Part shown: one piece after another, positions 19,021 through 25,975 of the stretch | Position numbering within the stretch: position 1 is the stretch's first letter | How the letters are laid out: every line of letters begins with the position of its first letter | Assembly (NCBI GenBank): GCA_021200955.1 | Contig: JAJQFU010000056.1 | Span: 1 to 62,204, forward strand | Reading direction: 5' to 3' | From: Clostridiales bacterium | Lineage (GTDB): Bacteria > Bacillota > Clostridia > Lachnospirales > CAG-274 | Length of the DNA: 62,204 nt | Made by a program: the position numbers and the translations under genes | Notes under the pieces: model-generated | Told to the model about the DNA's origin: nothing | Databases searched by the model: none | What the model saw: the letters and a program-made list of their open reading frames with translations, nothing else

Positions 19021-20544
19021 TCATTCCTTATTCCTGTCGAAATTTCTTAAAGACAGTGCTTCCGCTATGTTCATTCTGCTTATATTTTCGGCTCCGTCCA
19101 AATCCGCTGCCGTTCTTGCAATTTTAAGAATTTTGTGATATGCCCTTGCACTGAGGTTCAGGCTGTCAAAGACCTTTTCTATAAGTCTTTTTTCGGCACT
19201 GCCTAAGGGGCAGTATTTATCGATTGTGCCGGGGGTAAGCTGCGAATTAAACCTGAATGGCTCGTTTTTATATCTTTCCTGCTGAATAAGCTGTGCTTTA
19301 AGCACCTTTTCCTTCATTTGGGCTGAGCTTTCTCCCTCCGAAGCCTCCGCAAGCTTTGAATATTCAAGCCCTCCGGCTTCAGCCTGAATGTCAATTCTGT
19401 CAAGCAATGGTCCGGAGATTTTGTTTTTGTATCTTATAATACTGTTATGGGAACAACGGCATCTGTCGGAATAGCCGTAATAACCGCATGGACAGGGGTT
19501 CATTGACCCCACAAGCATAACATTAGCCGGATAGGTGACTGTTCCGTTAACTCTCGAAATAGTTATTTCGCCGTCCTCAAGGGGCTGGCGAAGCTCCTCC
19601 AAAACCACTCTCATAAACTCGGGCAGCTCGTCCAAAAAAAGAACCCCGTTGTGGGCAAGACTGACTTCTCCCGGTCTGGGCAGTCTGCCTCCGCCTACCA
19701 TAGCGGTGTTGGAAATTGTGTGGTGGGGGCTTCTGAAGGGGCGTCTTGAAATAAGAGCCTCGCTGTCTTTAATAAGCCCTGCCACAGAATATATTTTTGT
19801 AACGTCTATACTTTCTTCAAAGCTCATATCAGGCAGAATTGAGGGAAGGCGTTTAGCCATCATAGTTTTGCCTGTTCCCGGAGGGCCTACCATAAGAATA
19901 TTGTGCATACCTGCTGCTGCAATAAGCATAGCCCTTTTTTCATTTTCCTGTCCCTTAACGTCCTTATAGTCAAGTCCTTTAAAATCGTCGGCGGTTTTTA
20001 TAATATCCGCCTTATAAGGCTTTATAGGCATTCTGCCGTTTATATAGTCACAGCACTCTCTTATATTTTTTACCGGGATTATATCAATGCCTTTTACAAG
20101 AGCCGCTTCGTTTCTGTTTTCATAGGGCAGAACAAAGGCGCTGAAGCCCTTGTTTTTGGCGTGAAGAACCATAGGCAGAATACCGTCTACACGTCTAACG
20201 CTGCCGTCAAGAGAAAGCTCCCCTGTGAACATAGTGTTCTCAAAAACCGTTCTGTTTATTTTAAAGCTGCCGGCAAGAAGCCCCAATGCAATGGGCAAAT
20301 CATAGGAAGGGCCTGCTTTCTTTCTGCCCGTGGGGGCAAGATTTACCACAATAACCGAGTTATAAGGGAATTTAAGCCCTGAGTTTTCAGCCGCAGCCCT
20401 TATTCTCTCTTTAGACTCCCTCACCGATGAATCGGGCAGACCAACTATATCAAATGAAGGAAAGCCGCTTTTAACGTCTGTTTCAACACTGACGGTAAAG
20501 ACCTCAAGCCCCTCAAGTCCGCAGCTCATAACACTAACCAGCAT
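19021..20544 (-). CDS. comM: YifB/ComM-family Mg-chelatase-like ATPase
   Basis: 507 residues. An N-terminal Lon-protease-like fold (GFPSFDIVGLPDSSVRESKE and APTGRKKAGPSYDLPIALG) precedes the AAA+ module with Walker A GPPGTGKT (about residue 216), sensor segments around FRSPHHTISNTAMVGGG and Walker B VLFLDELPEF. The C-terminal Mg_chelatase_C region follows. ComM is a hexameric helicase helping heteroduplex extension in transformation of Gram-negatives; the clostridial role is presumably similar. It is the first gene of the comM-dprA-topA-radC unit. Confidence 0.93.
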   Translation of the reverse strand: MLVSVMSCGLEGLEVFTVSVETDVKSGFPSFDIVGLPDSSVRESKERIRAAAENSGLKFPYNSVIVVNLAPTGRKKAGPSYDLPIALGLLAGSFKINRTVFENTMFTGELSLDGSVRRVDGILPMVLHAKNKGFSAFVLPYENRNEAALVKGIDIIPVKNIRECCDYINGRMPIKPYKADIIKTADDFKGLDYKDVKGQENEKRAMLIAAAGMHNILMVGPPGTGKTMMAKRLPSILPDMSFEESIDVTKIYSVAGLIKDSEALISRRPFRSPHHTISNTAMVGGGRLPRPGEVSLAHNGVLFLDELPEFMRVVLEELRQPLEDGEITISRVNGTVTYPANVMLVGSMNPCPCGYYGYSDRCRCSHNSIIRYKNKISGPLLDRIDIQAEAGGLEYSKLAEASEGESSAQMKEKVLKAQLIQQERYKNEPFRFNSQLTPGTIDKYCPLGSAEKRLIEKVFDSLNLSARAYHKILKIARTAADLDGAENISRMNIAEALSLRNFDRNKE

Positions 20545-20632
20545 AAATCTTTCTCCTTAACTCCCAAAAAATAAACCTAACTCTTACTAAATCAGTCGGT
20601 CAAAGCTGTTTTTTGCTCCGACCCTCAAACAA

Positions 20633-20661
20633 ATACTATCATTATATAAACCAAATTGCAA
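20633..20661 (-). promoter_or_regulatory. Promoter of the comM-dprA-topA-radC unit
   Basis: Minus strand TTGCAA (20656-20661), 17 bp, TAGTAT (20633-20638). The ~80 nt leader contains a GGTC...GACC hairpin. Confidence 0.6.
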
Positions 20662-20716
20662 GAGCTTTTTTATAATCTTCTTCAAAAAATTTAAAATATA
20701 AATGTTTGGATAATAC

Positions 20717-20746
20717 TTGACAAAAGGTGAAAAGGCGTGGTATGAT
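20717..20746 (+). promoter_or_regulatory. Promoter of the antisense RNA (antitoxin candidate)
   Basis: TTGACA (20717-20722), 18 bp spacer, TATGAT (20741-20746). No ORF with a ribosome site follows; the transcript would start near 20753 and end at the hairpin 50 bp on. Confidence 0.8.
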
Positions 20747-20752
20747 TAAATC

Positions 20753-20855
20753 ACAAAAAGGAATTATCGTATTCATTCAGCGATAATGTCCCGTAAAGTT
20801 TCTGGTTATGATAACCGCCGTTGCTTTTGCAGGAAGCTTAGGCGGTTATTTTTAT
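20753..20855 (+). ncRNA. Antisense RNA opposing the 23-residue peptide gene (type I antitoxin candidate)
   Basis: A short promoter-to-terminator unit without a reading frame. It would comprise a 5' hairpin ATTATCG/CGATAAT (20763-20787) and a terminator hairpin AACCGCC/GGCGGTT (20813-20847) followed by ATTTTTA. It lies wholly opposite the mRNA of the minus-strand peptide, covering its 3' UTR, stop codon and last ~6 codons. This 3'-overlap geometry is that of TxpA/RatA- and BsrG/SR4-type systems. The RNA itself is predicted, not demonstrated. Confidence 0.7.
20763..20787 (-). terminator. Terminator of the peptide mRNA
   Basis: On the minus strand ATTATCG, 11 nt loop, CGATAAT, then TCCTTTTTG. 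It sits almost exactly opposite the start of the plus-strand RNA, so the two transcripts end and begin together. Confidence 0.7.
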
Positions 20856-20909
20856 GAGATAAAGAATTATAAGTAATATTGTAAGATAAACAATATCTTT
20901 TCCGCTCAT
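20838..20909 (-). CDS. 23-residue hydrophobic peptide, type I toxin candidate
   Basis: Too short for routine gene calling. The ATG (complement of 20907-20909) follows AAAGGGGGCGAGAAT, a strong ribosome site. The peptide starts MSGKDIVYL, is continuously hydrophobic from about residue 6 to 19 and ends LIKITA: one membrane-spanning helix with a charged N-terminus. It has its own promoter (21026-21054), a ~110 nt leader and a terminator (20763-20787), and is opposed by an antisense RNA unit. Such membrane peptides in type I systems depolarise the membrane when unrepressed. I do not recognise the exact family; it is in the size range of Fst/TxpA/holin-like toxins but not clearly any of them. Confidence 0.7.
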   Translation of the reverse strand: MSGKDIVYLTILLIILYLIKITA

Positions 20910-20925
20910 ATTCTCGCCCCCTTTC

Positions 20926-20965
20926 AAAATTGAATTTCAGAATAAACCTCCTTTCAATTTTGATT
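20926..20965 (-). promoter_or_regulatory. Hairpin with an upstream Shine-Dalgarno in the toxin leader
   Basis: On the minus strand CAAAATTGAA, an 18 nt loop region holding AGGAGG, then TTCAATTTTG: a perfect 10 bp stem ending next to the true ribosome site AAAGGGGG. The first AGGAGG has no ATG behind it. It may be a ribosome standby or decoy site, or a control hairpin; this is inference. Confidence 0.5.
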
Positions 20966-21219
20966 CGGGGCATTAACCGCCAAAATCGTGATTTGAACTT
21001 GAAAATTCCCTTTTGCTTGTTAAATATTATAGCTTAAAATTTTAACCTCTGCAACACAAATATTCATATTATCTGTATTATATATTCATAGCAATCTAAT
21101 TATAATAGTAAATAACGAAGCAAAAAAGACAGTTTATTTACAATCGGTAAATAATTTATTATTCAAAAGCCCTTTGTTTTCCTTAATCTTTTTTTAATGA
21201 CTGTTTAATTGACCCTAAA
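20966..21219. other. Intergenic AT-rich spacer with divergent promoters
   Basis: Between the toxin leader and the promoter of the 21343 gene. Apart from the toxin promoter at 21026-21054 I see no gene, no strong hairpin and no repeat; the sequence is AT-rich throughout. Confidence 0.6.
21026..21054 (-). promoter_or_regulatory. Promoter of the peptide toxin candidate
   Basis: Minus strand TTGCAG (21049-21054), 17 bp, TATAAT (21026-21031). It gives an mRNA from about 21019 to about 20755 (~265 nt), long for a 72 bp gene, as usual for type I toxin mRNAs. Confidence 0.75.
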
Positions 21220-21248
21220 TTGACCGCTATATGTGTGTTTGATATAAT
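21220..21248 (+). promoter_or_regulatory. Promoter of the membrane protein-VTC-DUF4956 unit
   Basis: TTGACC (21220-21225), 17 bp, TATAAT (21243-21248). It leaves a ~88 nt leader before the ATG at 21343. Confidence 0.75.
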
Positions 21249-21342
21249 TAGCAAAGATGAAATGTAAAATCTATGTAAAAGTTAGTTTCTCCGCAATGCG
21301 GCAATAACATAAAGAACAATTAAGAAAAGAGCAGGTGAAAAA

Positions 21343-21993
21343 ATGTACAGAAAACGGAGACTGTTTTATATTATAATGTTTATATTCATACCTTGTGTTA
21401 TACTGCCTTTAATATATATGGCGGCATATTTTGAAAAGTTCAAAAACGGAGTTTTCAACGAGGTCAGCTTTACGGCGGAAACCTCCGACGGCGAAACCAT
21501 TGACTTAAGCGCAAGATATGACTTTAAAGAAAAGGTCTACGAGGTTATGGTTCCATTAGGCGTTGACCTTTCGGATATAGTCATAAACTTCAGCGACAAC
21601 GGGGTTTTCGAGATTGACGATGTTGTTTACAGCAACGGCTCAGTGCTTTATGACATAGAATATGACGAAAGCTATGACATAAAAATGATTACAAACGATG
21701 AAAAGCTTTTAAACGAGGCTGACCTTGTTTTCAAACAGGATCCCGAAAACGTATTGATGAACTTCAACCCGGAGGACGAAAATGTTCAGATAGTTTCGAC
21801 CACAGACCAGTTAAATCCGCCGAATCACGAGGGCTTTGAAAGAATGATGCATAACGGCGGCGAGCGCCCCGGAATTAAAATATCCGCCTATGCTAAATTT
21901 TTGGCGGCGGCTTTCGGCTTAGCCTGGCTTTATCTTTTATATAAGGGGCTTAAAAACAGCGGTTTCTTTATAAGGAGGCGAAAAAACAAGTGA
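21343..21993 (+). CDS. Membrane protein with N- and C-terminal membrane helices, first gene of VTC/DUF4956 unit
   Basis: 216 residues. Helix 1 at about 8-27 (FYIIMFIFIPCVILPLIYMA), an external beta-rich acidic region (about 28-175), and helix 2 at about 181-201 (YAKFLAAAFGLAWLYLLYKG) followed by a basic tail IRRRKNK. The tail overlaps the VTC gene start by 4 bp. I recognise no domain. In many Clostridia the VTC-DUF4956 pair comes with a CotH-type spore-coat kinase or a surface protein; this gene occupies that place but has no CotH kinase motif. A role in the same envelope-associated complex is inferred from operon position only. Confidence 0.6.
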   Translation: MYRKRRLFYIIMFIFIPCVILPLIYMAAYFEKFKNGVFNEVSFTAETSDGETIDLSARYDFKEKVYEVMVPLGVDLSDIVINFSDNGVFEIDDVVYSNGSVLYDIEYDESYDIKMITNDEKLLNEADLVFKQDPENVLMNFNPEDENVQIVSTTDQLNPPNHEGFERMMHNGGERPGIKISAYAKFLAAAFGLAWLYLLYKGLKNSGFFIRRRKNK

Positions 21994-22694
21994 AAATAAC
22001 AAAAGACTCCTTCGGTCAGTACCGCCACGAATATAAATACGTTGTCAGCGATGCTCAAATTGCCCTCATTAAAAACCGGATTGACGGCTTAATGATTTCA
22101 GACCCCCATGCAGGCAAGGAAGGGATGTACAACATAAGAAGCATTTATTTCGACAACTTCTTTAACTCCGCATATTATGACAACGAAAACGGCGTTGACC
22201 CCAGAGAAAAATTCAGAATAAGAATTTACAACAGAAGCGACAGCCGCATAACCTTAGAGCTTAAACAGAAGGTCAGCGGAAAGTGTCACAAGCTTGCCTG
22301 CCCCTTAACGAAAGAGCAGTTTGAAATACTTTCGAAAGGCGGAAGCGTTCCCATATCAAAGGAAAACGACCCTATTTTAAACAAGCTTTCACTGCTTAAC
22401 ATAACACAGGGTATGAAGCCAAAGGTAATTGTGGAATATGACAGAGTGCCCTATGTTTATGAGGACGGAAACGTAAGAGTTACATTCGATAAAAACGTCC
22501 GCTCTTCAAGAGAAATAGACGGCTTTTTTGACGAAAATCTGCCCGTTCGGTGCGTAATGCCCCCGGGTCAGCACCTAATCGAGGTCAAGTGGGATGAATT
22601 TCTGCCGGACTTTATATATAAAAGCGTAATGGCTGATAATCTTCAGCAGACAGCCTATTCGAAATATTATCTTTGCAGACGGTTTACTATATAA
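21990..22694 (+). CDS. VTC-domain (polyphosphate polymerase-like) protein
   Basis: 234 residues, one soluble domain. QYRHEYKYVVSDAQIALIKN, NIRSIYFDNFFNSAYYDN, KFRIRIYN and TLELKQKVSGK are the tunnel-lining Arg/Lys/Glu segments of the VTC fold, the triphosphate tunnel metalloenzyme domain that makes polyphosphate in yeast VTC4. Late HLIEVKWDEFLPDF supplies the terminal Glu/Lys. The basic residues needed for phosphate binding look intact. It starts inside the preceding gene (ATGA-type overlap) and is followed 33 bp on by DUF4956. Enzymatic activity is not established for bacterial homologues of this kind. Confidence 0.88.
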   Translation: MKITKDSFGQYRHEYKYVVSDAQIALIKNRIDGLMISDPHAGKEGMYNIRSIYFDNFFNSAYYDNENGVDPREKFRIRIYNRSDSRITLELKQKVSGKCHKLACPLTKEQFEILSKGGSVPISKENDPILNKLSLLNITQGMKPKVIVEYDRVPYVYEDGNVRVTFDKNVRSSREIDGFFDENLPVRCVMPPGQHLIEVKWDEFLPDFIYKSVMADNLQQTAYSKYYLCRRFTI

Positions 22695-22727
22695 AATTAA
22701 TCACATTTAAAAGGAGGAAGCAAAACT

Positions 22728-23405
22728 ATGCAGACCTATAATGACATTTTCAGAAAGTCCTTTGTTGAGGGCTTTAACGGAGCAGCCCCGGACATAAAGA
22801 ACATACTTTTGACAATGGGCGTAACTCTTCTTATTTCGCTTTACATTTTCTTTGTTTACAGGCTTATGACAAGAAAGACATTCTATTCAAAAAATTTCAA
22901 TATTTCTCTGTCTATGCTGACCGTAATCACCGCAGCGGTTATTCTTTCCGTTCAAAGCTCTATCGTTATTTCTTTAGGTATGGTGGGTGCTTTGTCAATC
23001 GTTCGTTTCAGAACCGCAATTAAAGACCCCCTGGACCTTATTTTCCTTTTCTGGGCAATAGGCGTAGGTATTATCTGCGGCGCAGGTCTTGCCCAAATGG
23101 CAATTTTAACATCGGTTATTATAACGGCAGGACTTTATTTCTTAGACCTTATTCCCGTTGCAAAGGCTCCTATGCTTCTTGTCTTCAACTCCTCCGATAC
23201 AGAGGTTGAAGAGAAGGTTATGGAAAGAGTTAAGGCTCACTGCTCCGCCAGCAATGTTAAGTCAAGAAATATTACACAAAACAGACTTGATATGATTATT
23301 GAAGTAAGATGTAAGGATCAGCCTGCTCTTGTTAAGGAAGTGGCTCAAATCGAAGGCATAACAACAGTTTCGCTTCTGTCACATGACGGCGAGGTTACAT
23401 TCTGA
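22728..23405 (+). CDS. DUF4956 multi-pass membrane protein
   Basis: 225 residues. Helices at about 27-45, 63-82, 84-105 and 118-146 and a soluble C-terminal domain of ~75 residues. The SLGMVGALSIVRFRTAIKDP segment (about 85-104) is the hallmark of DUF4956. The last ~70 residues look like a ferredoxin-like regulatory fold. It has a fixed association with VTC-domain proteins in Firmicutes, so the two probably form a membrane complex; the transported or polymerised substrate is unknown. GGAGG 11 nt before the ATG. Confidence 0.9.
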   Translation: MQTYNDIFRKSFVEGFNGAAPDIKNILLTMGVTLLISLYIFFVYRLMTRKTFYSKNFNISLSMLTVITAAVILSVQSSIVISLGMVGALSIVRFRTAIKDPLDLIFLFWAIGVGIICGAGLAQMAILTSVIITAGLYFLDLIPVAKAPMLLVFNSSDTEVEEKVMERVKAHCSASNVKSRNITQNRLDMIIEVRCKDQPALVKEVAQIEGITTVSLLSHDGEVTF

Positions 23406-23420
23406 TAAATTTCATAAAGG

Positions 23421-23466
23421 AAAGGGCCCGCTTATGAAGCTGCTGAAGGCTTAGGCGGTCCCTTTT
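23421..23466 (+). terminator. Terminator after DUF4956 gene
   Basis: AAAGGGCCCGC (23421-23431) pairs with GCGGTCCCTTT (23455-23465) with one mismatch, followed by T and AAGG. The loop is 23 nt. Confidence 0.6.
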
Positions 23467-23594
23467 AAGGGGGTATACTATGAAGTTTTTAATTTCTATA
23501 ATATATAGTATAACATATTTTGGCTGTTAATAATGCAAAAACAACTTTAAATTTTTTGGTAAAAATAACTAAATACAAGTTATATTACATAAAA

Positions 23595-23633
23595 ACACCT
23601 CCGCCGAATTATACGGTGAAGGTGTAATTTTAT
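23595..23633. terminator. Bidirectional terminator before ilvE end
   Basis: ACACCTCCGCCG (23597-23608 region) pairs with CGGTGAAGGTGT across a short AT loop, one mismatch. T-runs lie on both sides (AATTTTAT on plus, TGTTTTTAT on minus). Confidence 0.75.
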
Positions 23634-23649
23634 TATATTAATTTTAATT

Positions 23650-24675
23650 TTATTTAATAACCTTAATCCAGCCTTCGGGAGCTTCGATTCTGCCCATCTG
23701 AATGCCTGTTAATGTATCATAAAGCTTCTTAATAACGGGGCCCATTTCGTCCATACCGCTGGGGAAGCAGATTTCCTTGCCGTGGTCAACAATCTTGCCT
23801 ACAGGTGAGATAACCGCAGCTGTTCCGCAAAGACCGCATTCCGCAAAGTCCTTAACCTCTTCAAAGGGAACCTCTCTGTGTTCAACCTTAAGTCCCAAAT
23901 AATGTTCAGCCACATACATAAGAGAACGTCTTGTGATTGAGGGGAGAATACTGTCGGACTTAGGTGTAACAACTGTTCCGTCCTTGGTTATGAAAAGGAA
24001 GTTAGCGCCGCCTGTTTCTTCAACCTTTGTTCTTGTAGCAGCGTCAAGATACATATTTTCATCAAAGCCCTGATTGTGAGCGTCAACAATCTGATAAAGG
24101 CTCATTGCGTAGTTAAGACCGGCTTTAATGTGACCTGTTCCGTGAGGTGCGGCTCTGTCATAATCGCTTACTCTGATAGTAATGGGCTTTGCGCCGCCCT
24201 TGAAATAAGGACCTACAGGAGTAGTGAAAATTCTGAACTGATATTCCTCAGCGGGCTTAACGCCTATAACGGGTGAGCTGCCGAAAATAAAGGGTCTGAT
24301 GTAGAGGGTTGCCCCTGTTCCGTAAGGAGGCACATAGTCAATGTTTGCTTCAACTGTTTTAACAACGGCTTCAACGAATTTTTCCTTGGGATAAACGGGA
24401 ATTTCAAGTCTTGCGGCGGACTGCTCAAGTCTTTCGCCGTTAAGGTCGGGGCGGAATGTTACAATGTGACCGTCAACTGTGGTATATGCCTTTAAGCCCT
24501 CAAAAACTGTCTGGGCATACTGCAGAACCCCTGCGCACTCGCTTATAACTATGTTTGCGTCCTCTGTAAGAACGCCTTCGTCCCACTTTCCGTCCTTAAA
24601 GTTGGAAACAAATCTCTTGTCGGTCTGCTGATAAGCAAAGCCCAGCTTTGACCAATCTATGTCCTTTTTTGCCAT
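23650..24675 (-). CDS. ilvE: Branched-chain amino acid aminotransferase
   Basis: 341 residues, class IV PLP aminotransferase interconverting Leu/Ile/Val and their 2-oxo acids with glutamate. Visible landmarks: FEGLKAYTTVDG and FRPDLNGERLEQSAARL (substrate side), the PLP-lysine segment HIKAGLNYAMSL, EETGGANFLFI and CGTAAVISPVG. The length and the YTGIQMGRIEAPEGW-like C-terminus fit the BCAT group II. It stands alone, with its own promoter and the full B copy of the CTATAAAAG element in the leader. I looked for a T-box, since BCAA genes often carry one, and found none. Confidence 0.96.
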   Translation of the reverse strand: MAKKDIDWSKLGFAYQQTDKRFVSNFKDGKWDEGVLTEDANIVISECAGVLQYAQTVFEGLKAYTTVDGHIVTFRPDLNGERLEQSAARLEIPVYPKEKFVEAVVKTVEANIDYVPPYGTGATLYIRPFIFGSSPVIGVKPAEEYQFRIFTTPVGPYFKGGAKPITIRVSDYDRAAPHGTGHIKAGLNYAMSLYQIVDAHNQGFDENMYLDAATRTKVEETGGANFLFITKDGTVVTPKSDSILPSITRRSLMYVAEHYLGLKVEHREVPFEEVKDFAECGLCGTAAVISPVGKIVDHGKEICFPSGMDEMGPVIKKLYDTLTGIQMGRIEAPEGWIKVIK

Positions 24676-24743
24676 AAAGCATACTTCCTTTCATTTTTTA
24701 TCGTTTTTTTTAACTTTCATTTCTACTTTTCAGATACCGCCTG

Positions 24744-24907
24744 CTATAAAAGTCTATTGCTACGTGCTTCGCACTCCCGCAATAGACCCTGTATTCGCAC
24801 TCCGGGTTATCACCCTACGTTGCTCATACGGGTTAGGTTGTCTGATACACAGCCATCTGTGCAAGCAAGCTTGCCCATCTATCTGTCTATCGACAACACT
24901 TTTATAG
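24744..24907 (-). repeat. Full copy (B) of the CTATAAAAG leader element, in the ilvE leader
   Basis: 164 bp, read on the minus strand: left end CTATAAAAG (24899-24907), right end CTTTTATAG (24744-24752); the ends pair with each other. Inside: an arm GTTGTC...GACAAC with loop core GGCAAGCTTGCTTGCA, a conserved linker CCTAACCCGTATGAG, and an arm GTCTATTGC/GCAATAGAC with inner GTGC-GAA-GCAC. It resembles copy D (52799-52964) throughout, with paired changes in both arms. Confidence 0.85.
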
Positions 24908-24909
24908 TA

Positions 24910-24938
24910 ATTATATTCCTTTAAAATGCCTTTGTCAA
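24910..24938 (-). promoter_or_regulatory. Promoter of ilvE
   Basis: Minus strand TTGACA (24933-24938), 17 bp, TATAAT (24910-24915). The repeat element begins 2-3 nt after the -10 box, so the transcript would start within the element's left arm and the leader is ~230 nt. Confidence 0.85.
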
Positions 24939-25136
24939 TAAAATTATAGCATATAAACGCTATCGCAGCTATAACATTCAACCTATAACTGCCTGTTCAT
25001 TGATAATTTTATTTATCCTTGTGCAGAGATCTCTTGATTATATATTTTTTGCCCAAATAGCTGTTGTCGCTTCTCGACCACTGATTGCCGTTCGTTCTTT
25101 AGTGTGCCGTCCGTAATAAGCTTTTGTATGGTTTTG
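24939..25136. other. Intergenic stretch downstream of the methyltransferase
   Basis: About 200 bp with no plausible gene. I see no strong terminator for the methyltransferase and no match to the repeat family here. Confidence 0.5.
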
Positions 25137-25907
25137 TCAAGCTACGCCACACTTAGCACACCTTTCAGTTATTTCAATGCTAGATTCCGCAAGCCTTTCA
25201 ACGGACTTTCTGTAATATTCCTTTGAAAGCTCACAGCCTATAAAGCTGCGGTTTGTGTTATACGCCGCCAAAGCGGTAGTTCCCGAACCGCTGAAGCAGT
25301 CCAAAACCAAATCACCCTCATTTGAGTGCTTTACAATTAAGTCCTCAAACAGGGCAAGCGGCTTTTGGGTGGGGTGAAAACGCCCTTTGTCGTGACATAT
25401 GGGATATGGATAAATTCCGTTGTCATATTCCGAATGAAATGTAGGCTTTCCCCCTTTTACGCCCACTAAGGCAATTTCTCTTGAATTTGTAAGATAATTG
25501 ACTTTGCTGTTAAGAGGAACGGGGTTCGTTTTCAGCCATTCTATAAACCGAAGCTGTTTAAACTTGGCATTGTCAAAATATTCTCTTAAAACAGTAATTT
25601 TCCATATGTCATAAAAGCAAATAAGTGTTCCGCTTTTCTTAAGAACCCTGTAACACTCTGAAATGACCTCAGACAAACCCGTAAAGCCGTAATCCCACAT
25701 GCCAAAATCCATAGACACTCTAAATCTGTCGGTGTCTTTGCCTTTAGCGTCTCCCGACTGAAAATTAGTCTCTCTGGATACCTCGTAGGGAGGATCAATT
25801 AAAACCAAAGAAACGGAATTTGACTTAACTGTTTTCAAAAAATCAAAACAGCTTTCATTTTTTAAAGAAACAAATACATTTGAGGGATTAAGCTCGGAGT
25901 TAATCAT
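25137..25907 (-). CDS. Solitary DNA methyltransferase (beta-class N4-cytosine/N6-adenine type)
   Basis: 256 residues. Catalytic motif IV LVLIDPPYEVS comes first (about residue 35) and the AdoMet motif I VLDCFSGSGTTALAAYN comes late (about 205), the permuted order of beta-class (pfam01555) enzymes. GRFHPTQKP precedes motif I as is usual. DPPY is compatible with N6-adenine methylation; N4-cytosine is less likely (often SPPY). The C-terminus ends with a CAKC pair. No restriction endonuclease or specificity gene is adjacent, so it is an orphan regulator or the relic of a restriction-modification unit. Confidence 0.9.
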   Translation of the reverse strand: MINSELNPSNVFVSLKNESCFDFLKTVKSNSVSLVLIDPPYEVSRETNFQSGDAKGKDTDRFRVSMDFGMWDYGFTGLSEVISECYRVLKKSGTLICFYDIWKITVLREYFDNAKFKQLRFIEWLKTNPVPLNSKVNYLTNSREIALVGVKGGKPTFHSEYDNGIYPYPICHDKGRFHPTQKPLALFEDLIVKHSNEGDLVLDCFSGSGTTALAAYNTNRSFIGCELSKEYYRKSVERLAESSIEITERCAKCGVA

Positions 25908-25975
25908 TGTGAAGCCGCCTTCTTTCTTTTAATACCGCTTTCAAATATTATATCACAAATCAGCCGAATTTTCCA

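Noticed and set aside
23480-23530. 16-residue hydrophobic peptide frame with AAGGGGG seven bases upstream, after the DUF4956 terminator
   Set aside because: Very short, no recognisable antisense RNA or terminator and only a weak -10-like TATACT; could be chance. Noted because of the type I locus in the same region.
24744-24938. T-box or other known amino-acid riboswitch before ilvE
   Set aside because: No AGGGTGGNACCGCG T-box core or other known riboswitch core could be found; the leader is occupied by the repeat element instead.
24760-24981. Minus-strand 73-residue frame across the ilvE leader
   Set aside because: It crosses the palindromic repeat and promoter; no ribosome site and not coding in character.
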